Source: Vagococcus silagei
GTDB taxonomy: Bacteria > Bacillota > Bacilli > Lactobacillales > Vagococcaceae
Reading direction: 5' to 3'
Assembly: GCF_004795745.1 (NCBI RefSeq)
Contig: NZ_SDGV01000022.1
Location: 25,161 to 89,160 of the forward strand
DNA length: 64,000 nucleotides
Positions within the stretch are counted from its first letter, which is position 1; the number at the start of each line of letters is the position of its first letter. Below the pieces are notes generated by a model. It had not been told where the DNA came from. It did not search any database and saw only the letters and a program-made list of their open reading frames with translations. The translations under genes were made by a program, and so were the position numbers. Positions 9,302 through 16,592 of this stretch are shown here, in pieces.

Positions 9302-9550
9302 TGAATCGAAAGGATATGCTTGGAGATTCTTTCTGAAAAAACACAAAAAAACCTTTACGAATTAATAAACTACCCAAATAAACCAAAAAAAGACTTTTTT
9401 AAAAAATAGTCTTGCAGTTATTCGTTCGAGTGTTATTATTGTTAGAGTGCATGTTGGGATGTTCCATTTAACATCACTTACAAATGAAACGTTGTTCTAG
9501 TATTATGCTTATCGTTCGTAAGCTCATCAAAAAAGAAAGAAGGGGTATTA
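9302..9550 (+). promoter_or_regulatory. Promoter and structured leader of the 35-residue membrane peptide
   Basis: TTGCAG (9413-9418) and TATTAT about 16-17 bases later form a good sigma-A promoter. The leader then holds a perfect hairpin GATGTT/AACATC (around 9457-9474) and a second, GCTTAT/GTAAGC, close to the ribosome site. Just upstream of the promoter, AAGACT and AGTCTT flank a T5/A5 stem (about 9391-9415), a possible operator. The first part (9302-9390) has no gene beyond a six-codon ORF. Confidence 0.5.
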
Positions 9551-9658
9551 ATGAAAACACTACTTATTACTGTGATTGCAGTGTCTGGATTTATTGTCGC
9601 TTTAGGTTATCTTTTAAAACTTTATACGGCAAATAAAAACAAAAAAAATGATAAATAA
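9551..9658 (+). CDS. Small single-span membrane peptide, 35 residues
   Basis: Not recognised. It opens with an ATG behind a strong site (AAGAAGGGG, 5-6 bases away) and has its own promoter and a strong terminator, so it looks expressed. The product is MKTLLITVIAVSGFIVALGY followed by a basic Lys/Asn-rich tail: one hydrophobic helix with positive charges outside it, and no cysteine or lipobox. Possible roles are a small membrane regulator or a toxin-like peptide. It lies between comGA and a second small membrane protein. Confidence 0.6.
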   Translation: MKTLLITVIAVSGFIVALGYLLKLYTANKNKKNDK

Positions 9659-9664
9659 CCACAA

Positions 9665-9722
9665 AAAAACAGATTGAGTTTTACTTCCTCTTTTATAGAG
9701 GGTACTCAATCTGTTTTTCATA
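9665..9722 (+). terminator. Terminator after the 35-residue peptide
   Basis: CAGATTGAGT pairs with ACTCAATCTG around a 30-base centre, followed by five T. The A run on the left makes it usable from the minus strand too. Confidence 0.8.
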
Positions 9723-9736
9723 TCTATAAATATTGC

Positions 9737-10045
9737 TTAAATTCTAGTCCAGGTGATTACTTTGATAACGAAAAAGACTATTGGTACACCAAAAATAAGC
9801 AGAACAAATAAAATTGCTTCTGAACTTTTCTTTTTCCCAACAAGCCAAATATTTTTTTTCTTACTTTGAATAGCATAACTATTGCGATATTCTTCTGGAA
9901 TTAATGCCAGGAACAACGACATCATAAACAATAGTAACAGGCGAATATACCAAACTGGATGTGAAAACATTGTTTGCCACCAAAGTAGTGTGTAAGTAAA
10001 CCAGAATGCCGCATCTAAAAATCTAACACTCATGAGTCTCATCAT
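9737..10045 (-). CDS. Small integral membrane protein of unknown function
   Basis: Not recognised. From the ATG at 10045 (AGGG five bases upstream; a second ATG follows at once) it is 102 residues with about three hydrophobic segments: FWFTYTLLWWQTMF, the IRLLLLFMMSLFLALI stretch, and a C-terminal VLLIFGVPIVFFVIKVI. A short basic loop (SKKKNIWLVGKKKS) separates the last two. The frame is open upstream to 10114 but there is no ribosome site there. It sits between the comG region and yebC. Confidence 0.6.
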   Translation of the reverse strand: MMRLMSVRFLDAAFWFTYTLLWWQTMFSHPVWYIRLLLLFMMSLFLALIPEEYRNSYAIQSKKKNIWLVGKKKSSEAILFVLLIFGVPIVFFVIKVITWTRI

Positions 10046-10149
10046 TATCACCCTATTTCTCAACTTCCGCTGAAAACACGTTCGTTTTTTATAAATTATA
10101 GTACGTTTAAGCAAATATGTCTATTTAGACTTCGCATTCATATCAATTA

Positions 10150-10201
10150 AAACAAAAAACTCTAATAGTCTTCCTGTAAAAGCGAGACTATTAGAGTTTA
10201 A
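10150..10201 (-). terminator. Terminator of yebC
   Basis: ACTCTAATAGTC and GACTATTAGAGT form a 12-bp stem. On the minus strand it is followed by a T-rich tract. Confidence 0.8.
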
Positions 10202-10206
10202 AAATT

Positions 10207-10929
10207 TTAACTTGCAGATGTGAAGACTTCAGACACATCATCGTCATCTTCTAAAGCTGTGACGATTGTCTCAAGAACTTCTCGTTGTTCTTCTGATAAT
10301 TCAATTAAAGTTTGCGGTACCATCGTTAATTCAGCTTGGGCTAACACATACCCTTCTGCCTCAAGTGCATCGCGAACATCAGGAAAATCAGTTGGCTCTG
10401 TAAAAATTTCAAAGACTTCATCAGAAGATTCCAAGTCTTCGCCACCAGCTTCTAAAACTGACATCATCATTGTATCTTCATCAACATCCAAGCCTTCTCG
10501 TTCAATCGCAAGATAGCCTTTACGGTCAAACATATACGCTACTGAACCCGTTTCACCGAGTGAACCGCCATTCTTATTAATGGCAACACGTACGTTTGTT
10601 GCAGTACGATTCTTGTTATCTGTAAGTGTATGAACTAAAATAGCTACTCCTGCTGGTCCATAGCCTTCATAAACAATTTCATCGTAGTTCTCACCTTCGC
10701 CTGCTGCGCTGGCTTTTTTGATTGCTCTTTGAATATTATCATTTGGCATATTCGCAGAGCGTGCTTTATCTAATACCATACGTAATGAAGGATTAGTAGA
10801 TGGATCAGGGCCACCGCTTTTTGCTGCCATATATATTTCACGAGATAACTTTTGAAAAATCTTACCGCGCTTAGCATCTTGTGCGCCTTTACGACCCTTA
10901 ATGTTATTCCATTTCGAATGTCCTGCCAT
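10207..10929 (-). CDS. yebC: YebC/PmpR family protein
   Basis: 240 residues beginning [19 protein letters not shown], the invariant N terminus of the YebC/TACO1 family. It contains [14 protein letters not shown] and the [13 protein letters not shown] block. It was long annotated as a transcriptional regulator; mitochondrial and bacterial relatives are now linked to translation of difficult sequences such as proline stretches. An extended -10 (TGGTAAAAT) lies upstream on the minus strand, so it is probably transcribed alone. Confidence 0.95.
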   Translation of the reverse strand: MAGHSKWNNIKGRKGAQDAKRGKIFQKLSREIYMAAKSGGPDPSTNPSLRMVLDKARSANMPNDNIQRAIKKASAAGEGENYDEIVYEGYGPAGVAILVHTLTDNKNRTATNVRVAINKNGGSLGETGSVAYMFDRKGYLAIEREGLDVDEDTMMMSVLEAGGEDLESSDEVFEIFTEPTDFPDVRDALEAEGYVLAQAELTMVPQTLIELSEEQREVLETIVTALEDDDDVSEVFTSAS

Positions 10930-11002
10930 TCTAAATCCCTTCTTTCTAAGTTTCTTCTACACTCGCATTTTACCATAGTTCACAAGTAAAGGTAACCTAG
11001 CA

Positions 11003-11512
11003 TTATTTTTTCCGTTTTTTGTGACCTTTCCAAAGGACAATCACTAGACAAATCACACAGGCTGTTAGAGCACCGATGCTGTCTAATAAAACATCTTGAA
11101 ATAAAGGACTTCTACCACCAGTAAACAATTGATGCGTTTCATCTAACGTTGCATAACCCGTCGCGCTCATCCAAGCTGTCAAAAAGCTAATAAAAGCACT
11201 TTTAGTTTTTTTAAATAATAACAGAAACAAAGAACCACCTAAAACAAAATAGGTAAAGAAATGCGCCCCTTTACGAATAAAAAATTCAATAAAATAAAAG
11301 TAGCCTTTTTCCTTAATGCTAATAGGCCCCCCAGCATAACTAAATTCAAATTGACTTAAAAAGGCGTGAAAGGGTTGATTTTTTAATACTTTTTGTAATA
11401 TTGGGACTGCTGATTGTTGTTCATAAGTTTGTGATGAACTAATAAACAAGATAGCCATTACTAATAAGGCAATGATTAAATAAAAATTGCCATTTTTCAT
11501 CATTTTTTTCAT
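11003..11512 (-). CDS. VanZ-like family membrane protein
   Basis: 169 residues with an N-terminal span, then the VanZ pattern: FFIRKGAHFFTYFVLGGSLF, a middle ATGYATLDETHQLFTGGRSPLFQDVLLDSIGA block with its conserved Asp-Glu-His-Gln and Asp, and a last span. Some relatives are linked to teicoplanin or lipopeptide resistance, but most chromosomal copies have no assigned role. The ATG at 11512 follows GGAGA by six bases; an in-frame ATG at 11536 lacks a good site. Divergent from the M3 peptidase gene. Confidence 0.85.
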   Translation of the reverse strand: MKKMMKNGNFYLIIALLVMAILFISSSQTYEQQSAVPILQKVLKNQPFHAFLSQFEFSYAGGPISIKEKGYFYFIEFFIRKGAHFFTYFVLGGSLFLLLFKKTKSAFISFLTAWMSATGYATLDETHQLFTGGRSPLFQDVLLDSIGALTACVICLVIVLWKGHKKRKK

Positions 11513-11590
11513 AATTTCTCTCCTTGATTTATTCATCTTACCGTTAATTATTATTTATTTCAATTGAATTTATTTTTTCTTTCTTAATTC

Positions 11591-11628
11591 ATGTATAATG
11601 AGATTATATTAAGGAAGGAGTTAAGAAT
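11591..11628 (+). promoter_or_regulatory. Promoter -10 and ribosome site of the M3 peptidase gene
   Basis: TATAAT at 11594-11599 followed by AAGGAAGGAG before the ATG at 11629. No clear -35 at the right distance. Confidence 0.5.
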
Positions 11629-13437
11629 ATGACATATTCATTAATTTGGGATTTAGATTCATTATTTGAAGGAGGCATTGACTCTCCAAAATTACAAGCA
11701 CGTTTATCAAAACTTGACGAAGAAATTGATGCTTATTCTAAAAACGTAATTGCTTGGGAACCAGGTGCGGAAAATGTTGCCGCCTTTAAAGCACTAATTG
11801 ACCAAGAAGAAACAATCAGTAAAGGTATTTCACAAACAATCAGCTTCATTACAGCTATTCAATCTGCGGATACAACAAATAAAAAAGCCGTTGCACTTTT
11901 AGCTGAACTATACAAAAAAATGACAATTTACGATAACATTGATGTTATTTTAACTAAAAAAATCACTGCTCTTTCTAATGAAGAATGGGAAAAATTATTA
12001 GCTTCACCTTTATTAGATGCACAAGGTATTCGTTTCAACTTAAACGAAAATCGTGATAAAGGTCGCCGTTTATTGAATGAAAATGAAGAAGCGATTATCA
12101 ATCAACTGACAATTGATGGTTTTACAGCTTGGAGCGAACACTACGACACATTAGTTGCTCAATTAAAAATCCCATTTACTGAAGCAGATGGTACAACGGT
12201 TGAACTTTCAGCTGGTCAAGCCTTCAACCGTATGATGGGTGATGCCGATGCTAAAGTTCGTCAGGATTTATTTGCAAAATGGGAAGAAACTTGGGCAGAG
12301 AACGCACCCTTATTTGCAGATACTTTAAATCACTTAGATGGCTTCCGCTTAAATAATAATACTTTACATGGCATTGATAACCATTTAACCATTCCACTAG
12401 AATACAACCGCATGCAGCAAGCTACTTTAGATGCAATGTGGGGTAGCATTAATGATAACAAGAAACCATTCGCTGACTTCTTAATCCGTAAGGCAAATCT
12501 TTTTGGGAAAGAAAAAATGGAATGGCAAGATCAAGACGCTCCTGTTATTTTAGGTGACTTTAAAGAACGCCGCTTCCCATTCGATGATGCAGCTGATTTT
12601 ATTATTGAAAATTTCAATCAATTTAGTCCTAAAATGTCCGACTTTGCTAAAATGGCCTTCGAAAAAAGCTGGATTGAAGCTGAAGATCGTCCTGGAAAAC
12701 GCCCTGGCGGTTATTGTACTGGTTTACCTGAAAGCCAAGAGTCTCGTATTTTCATGACTTACGGTGAGTCAATCAATGAAGTGGCAACACTTGCTCACGA
12801 GCTTGGACATGCTTTCCATTCACACGTTATGTGGGATTTACCAACAATGAGTCAGGATTACGCAATGAACGTTGCCGAAACTGCAAGTACTTTTGCGGAA
12901 TTAATTGTTGCTGATGCAACTTTAAAACAAGCAACAACTGAAGAAGAAAAAATCAACTTATTAGATATTAAAATTCAAAATGCGATTGCAATGTTCTTAA
13001 ACATTCATACACGTTTTATTTTTGAAAATAACTATCATGTTAAACGAAAAGAACAACTTTTAAGTGATGAAGATATTACTGAATTAATGGTTGCTGCTCA
13101 AGAAGAAGCATATGCTGGATCTTTAGCTACTTATCATCCTCACTTCTGGGCTAGTAAATTGCATTTCTATATTGATAGTGTGCCATTCTATAACTTCCCA
13201 TACACATTTGGCTACCTATTTAGTTTAGGAATCTATGCTTATGCACAAGAAAAAGGCACGAACTTTGAAGATGACTATATTGCACTTCTTAGAGACACAG
13301 CTTCAATGACAACAGAAGAATTAGCAAGCAAACACTTAGGTGTCGACTTAACTAAACCTGATTTCTGGCAAGCTGGAATCAGCATTATTGAAAAAGACGT
13401 TGCTGAATTTATGCGCTTAACAGAAAAATATATCTAA
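11629..13437 (+). CDS. M3 family oligoendopeptidase (PepF-like)
   Basis: 602 residues, full length. The zinc site HELGHAFHSH is present (His-Glu-x-x-His), with downstream Glu in AETASTFAE as third ligand. The N-terminal 200 residues are helical, as in oligoendopeptidase F relatives. These cytosolic enzymes cut short peptides and take part in peptide turnover; the exact subfamily (PepF or M3 clade 3) cannot be fixed by eye. Codon use is that of a well-expressed gene, with its own promoter and ribosome site. Confidence 0.92.
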   Translation: MTYSLIWDLDSLFEGGIDSPKLQARLSKLDEEIDAYSKNVIAWEPGAENVAAFKALIDQEETISKGISQTISFITAIQSADTTNKKAVALLAELYKKMTIYDNIDVILTKKITALSNEEWEKLLASPLLDAQGIRFNLNENRDKGRRLLNENEEAIINQLTIDGFTAWSEHYDTLVAQLKIPFTEADGTTVELSAGQAFNRMMGDADAKVRQDLFAKWEETWAENAPLFADTLNHLDGFRLNNNTLHGIDNHLTIPLEYNRMQQATLDAMWGSINDNKKPFADFLIRKANLFGKEKMEWQDQDAPVILGDFKERRFPFDDAADFIIENFNQFSPKMSDFAKMAFEKSWIEAEDRPGKRPGGYCTGLPESQESRIFMTYGESINEVATLAHELGHAFHSHVMWDLPTMSQDYAMNVAETASTFAELIVADATLKQATTEEEKINLLDIKIQNAIAMFLNIHTRFIFENNYHVKRKEQLLSDEDITELMVAAQEEAYAGSLATYHPHFWASKLHFYIDSVPFYNFPYTFGYLFSLGIYAYAQEKGTNFEDDYIALLRDTASMTTEELASKHLGVDLTKPDFWQAGISIIEKDVAEFMRLTEKYI

Positions 13438-13452
13438 TCTATTGATTATGAA

Positions 13453-13570
13453 AGAGGTTGTGACAGAAGTGTTCATCTTCAAGAAATGAGAAGGAAATCA
13501 CGAAAATTGCTTTTCAAATTTTTGTGATTTTCGGCTTATTTCCGAAGAATCTATTTCTGCGACACAGTTT
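13453..13570. repeat. Long imperfect palindrome after the M3 peptidase gene
   Basis: A 118-base segment folds back on itself. The left arm (CTTCAAGAAATGAG, then AAATCACGAAAATT) is matched by the reverse complement of the right arm, with scattered mismatches and the centre near 13510. The outer ends carry related GTTGTGACAGAA and TCTGCGACACAG. No coding potential. It has the same scale as the palindromes at 21140-21371 and 24781-25090. Confidence 0.6.
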
Positions 13571-13577
13571 AGTTTCT

Positions 13578-13622
13578 AAAAAGAGGACTGTGACGTACTT
13601 ATGTCACAGTCCTCTTTTTAAT
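13578..13622 (+). terminator. Strong terminator downstream of the M3 peptidase gene
   Basis: GAGGACTGTGAC and GTCACAGTCCTC make a perfect 12-bp stem with a short loop and a T5 tail. Confidence 0.85.
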
Positions 13623-13645
13623 GCCTAAATTCGACTTTAAGACAC

Positions 13646-13681
13646 AAAAAAAGTAGAGCTCATATGCTCTACTTTTTATAA
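13646..13681. terminator. Bidirectional terminator of the SagA-like gene
   Basis: AGTAGAGC and GCTCTACT flank TCATAT, with an A run on one side and a T run on the other. Confidence 0.8.
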
Positions 13682-13687
13682 GTTTAA

Positions 13688-14956
13688 TTAGTTAACACGT
13701 ACTGCAAAGTCTGGTGACCATGCTGACATGCTTTGAACCATAACGCTTTGACCAGGTGATGGAGCGTGGATATATTGTCCACCGCCAACGTAAATTGCTA
13801 CGTGGTAAGTTGAACCTGCGCCACCCCAGAATAGTAAGTCTCCAGCTTGTAAGCTTGAGAATGATACACGAGAACCTGCACTCTCTTGAGGTACAGTCCA
13901 GCCACCGATTTCTCTTCCGGCTGCATTACGATATACATAAGATGTGAATCCAGAACAGTCAAATGATCCTGGTCCTTTAGCTCCCCATACATATGGTTTA
14001 CCAATATGTTTGTAAGCTTCTGCAACAATTGCATTTCCGTTAGCCGATGGAGCTGGGTTAGACGGTTGTGCTGGTGTTGGGTTTGGAGCCGGTGTTGGAT
14101 TACTTGGTTGTTGTCCTTGATCTCCTTGGTCAGGAGCTGGTGTTGGTTGTACTGGAGTAGTTGTTGAAGCTGTTCCTTCACCAGTACTTGTAGAACCAGT
14201 TGTAGATTTAGTATCTTTACTGATAGATTCTACAGGTTTAGCAGCTTTTTCAGCAGCTTTAGTTTGTTCTTCACGTTTTTTCTCAGCTTCTTGTTTTTCT
14301 TTCAAGAATGCATCTTTTTTGCTTTGTTCTGTTTCTTTTTCAGCAGAAATGCCACTTACAACAATTGTTTGTTGTAATTCTTGATCTTCAAGTTCGCCTT
14401 TTTTAGCTTCTAATTCAACTGCATTTTTTTGTAATGAAGCTGATTTAGTTTCAGTTTGATCTTTTTTAGTTTCAACAGCTGTCATGTCTTCTTTTTGTTG
14501 TGCCATTAAATCATTGTTAGCACTAACTAATTTAGAAGCAGCCATCACACGTGTTACAGCATCAGAAATAGAATCTGATTCCATTACAACGTCTAACATA
14601 GTTGAGTTTGCAGAATCAACTTGTGCTGAACGAGCTTGCTCTTTAATAGCAGCGTCACGTTTTGCAATACGTTGTTCTAAGTTTTTGATTTCTCCAGAAA
14701 GTTTAGTAATTTCTTTTCCTAATGAAGCTTGTTCAGTTTGTAATTGAGAAGCTTCTGCCTTAATTGAAGAAATTGATGATTGAATGCCAGCTAATTCTTT
14801 AGCTGCTGCATTTTCTTTTTCTTTAAGTTCGTTAATTTTTTTATCTTGAACTGAGACTTTATTGTCAACTGTGTCTGCACTAGCTACCATAGGAAGAGCT
14901 GTTGCAGATAATGTAATTGTACTAATTAAAAGTGCTTGTAAAACTTTCTTCTTCAC
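13688..14956 (-). CDS. Secreted NlpC/P60 peptidoglycan hydrolase, SagA/P60-like
   Basis: 422 residues from a GTG at 14956 preceded by GGAGGAAG. Order: signal peptide (KKKVLQALLISTITLSATAL, cleavage near ASA-D), a long coiled coil (about residues 30-240, PcsB/SagA type), a Thr/Pro/Gln-rich linker, and a C-terminal NlpC/P60 domain. In that domain the catalytic Cys is in DCSGFTSYV, the first His in YHVAIYVGGG and the second in QYIHAP. It would cut D-glutamyl linkages in stem peptides during septation. Position next to mreCD matches sagA/salB loci of enterococci. An in-frame ATG at 15022 has no ribosome site. Confidence 0.92.
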   Translation of the reverse strand: MKKKVLQALLISTITLSATALPMVASADTVDNKVSVQDKKINELKEKENAAAKELAGIQSSISSIKAEASQLQTEQASLGKEITKLSGEIKNLEQRIAKRDAAIKEQARSAQVDSANSTMLDVVMESDSISDAVTRVMAASKLVSANNDLMAQQKEDMTAVETKKDQTETKSASLQKNAVELEAKKGELEDQELQQTIVVSGISAEKETEQSKKDAFLKEKQEAEKKREEQTKAAEKAAKPVESISKDTKSTTGSTSTGEGTASTTTPVQPTPAPDQGDQGQQPSNPTPAPNPTPAQPSNPAPSANGNAIVAEAYKHIGKPYVWGAKGPGSFDCSGFTSYVYRNAAGREIGGWTVPQESAGSRVSFSSLQAGDLLFWGGAGSTYHVAIYVGGGQYIHAPSPGQSVMVQSMSAWSPDFAVRVN

Positions 14957-15072
14957 GTATTCTTCCTCCAAGAGTTTTAAATATTTTTTAAGTTTTTCTT
15001 TACGACAAAATGATTGTAACATAGTCAGATGTCAGCCATATAATGAGAATGTTACAATCATATTTCAAAACT

Positions 15073-15588
15073 TTATTTTTTTACGTTAAACAGTTTTTTT
15101 AGTGGTGCCATGCAGATCAAGATCAAAATGAGATTTAACAGTAGCGTTGGCGCTAAATTTCGCGTAAACACATCTAAGATTGTTGTGACTGTTAAACCAA
15201 AAACACTTAATAAGAACACGCGTCCTAACGATAAAAAAGTCACAAAAATAATGAAACTCAAGATGATTGTTAGTGTATTTGGGATGACATTTTCAAAGAC
15301 AAAATACATTACCCAAATAATTAATGGAAATAAAATAAGGTTGATTCCTAAGACATTATAATAGTAAGAATCGTACAATAAACCAATAATTGTTGCGAGT
15401 GATACCATATAAGCTTTATCCATTTGAAACGTTGCAAACATCATAACCATTAATAATAAACAGCTTGTAAAAGACATCGGCACACTCAACATTGACAGAA
15501 TTGCATTACTGATATGACCATCTAGAAGCATCAAGAAAAAGAGCAGAATTGGCAACACATACGGCACATACGCTTTACTACTTTTCAT
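15073..15588 (-). CDS. mreD: Rod shape-determining protein MreD
   Basis: 171 residues, almost entirely hydrophobic, with five or six predicted spans; no soluble domain. It works with MreC and the elongasome in side-wall peptidoglycan synthesis. Its ATG overlaps the mreC stop by one base (TAATG), so translation is coupled. Family sequence is weakly conserved and the call leans on length, topology and the mreC neighbour. Confidence 0.88.
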   Translation of the reverse strand: MKSSKAYVPYVLPILLFFLMLLDGHISNAILSMLSVPMSFTSCLLLMVMMFATFQMDKAYMVSLATIIGLLYDSYYYNVLGINLILFPLIIWVMYFVFENVIPNTLTIILSFIIFVTFLSLGRVFLLSVFGLTVTTILDVFTRNLAPTLLLNLILILICMAPLKKLFNVKK

Positions 15589-16448
15589 TAGTCGTTACCT
15601 GCCATTTTTTTAATTACAGTCACTGTCCCTACATCATAAATATCTGCAATTGGTGTGACCAAAATTTCATCGTGGAGACCTGTTTTACTTTTCTTAATTT
15701 CTTTAACTTCACCAACAAGTAATCCTTTAGGTGAGTTACTACCAAGGCCCGATGTTGATACTCGATCGCCTTTTTTAATATCTTTAGTTGTTGTGAGCTG
15801 TGTGACCGTTAATGTATGTGTTTTACTATTGTAAGCATTCATCAAACCATAAGCTGCTTTATTCCCTTCAGAGGTAATCATGACTGGAAAATGATTAGTA
15901 TTTTGATTAACAGTTGTTAATAATTCTACTTTTGAACTGTTTTTTTCTGCAATAATGACGCGTCCAATCAAACCCTTATCGCCCATCACTGCCATATTAA
16001 CTGCTACGCCATCTTTTGTTCCCTTATTAATGACTAAAACATCTTGCCAAGAATCCGGCGAACGATTGACAACACTCGCATTTACCGCTTCATAATTTGA
16101 AAGTGTTGAGTTTAGTTCCAATTGCTGTTTTAATTTTTCGTTTTCACGTTTATAATTCGCAATTTCAGTTTCTAGCATCGCGTTGTGATCGATTCTCTTT
16201 TTCAAACGATCATTTTCTGTATAGGTACTAAATAAATTAACAACTGCTTTCACACTATTTTCAACCCCTTTTACTGGAGCTAAAATAATATGGTCAATTG
16301 TTGTAATGGCACCATTGACTTGCGATTGACCAGGCAAACTTTGCTTTTTCTTATCTCGCTGCATTGCACTAACGCTAACTAATGACACAACAGCAATTAA
16401 AATGATCAATGCAATAATAATATTTTTACTTGAATTAAATTTTTTCAC
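15588..16448 (-). CDS. mreC: Rod shape-determining protein MreC
   Basis: 286 residues: an N-terminal membrane anchor (KNIIIALIILIAVVSLVSVS), a coiled coil (about 80-115), and the extracellular beta domain with VVNRSPDSWQDVLVINKG, GLIGRVI and the C-terminal GLLVGEVKEI block. It scaffolds the lateral cell-wall machinery. No mreB is in view, which fits ovococci and other Lactobacillales that use MreCD without MreB. Confidence 0.95.
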   Translation of the reverse strand: MKKFNSSKNIIIALIILIAVVSLVSVSAMQRDKKKQSLPGQSQVNGAITTIDHIILAPVKGVENSVKAVVNLFSTYTENDRLKKRIDHNAMLETEIANYKRENEKLKQQLELNSTLSNYEAVNASVVNRSPDSWQDVLVINKGTKDGVAVNMAVMGDKGLIGRVIIAEKNSSKVELLTTVNQNTNHFPVMITSEGNKAAYGLMNAYNSKTHTLTVTQLTTTKDIKKGDRVSTSGLGSNSPKGLLVGEVKEIKKSKTGLHDEILVTPIADIYDVGTVTVIKKMAGND

Positions 16449-16507
16449 CTTAACACCTCGGCAATATTTTAAGTTGAATACACATTCTTCATTTTATCAT
16501 TAATTGA

Positions 16508-16580
16508 AGTAGGATGCTATTAATCCTACTATTATTTGCCAAAAAAGAAGAAGAAAGCAGCTGCCCTCTTCTTCTTAAAC
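16508..16580 (-). terminator. Terminator region of adhE
   Basis: On the minus strand an AAGAAGAAG/CTTCTTCTT stem (16537-16577) is followed by a T run. A second small hairpin, GTAGGAT/ATCCTAC, lies at 16510-16531. Confidence 0.75.
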
Positions 16581-16592
16581 TCATCTCTATAA

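Noticed and set aside
9345..9365. Competence cin-box (TTTACGAATTA) for comG
   Set aside because: It lies on the plus strand, facing away from comGA, about 150 bases off, and is not the full TACGAATA.
10770..10976. 68-codon frame overlapping the yebC start
   Set aside because: Out-of-frame shadow of yebC that covers its promoter.
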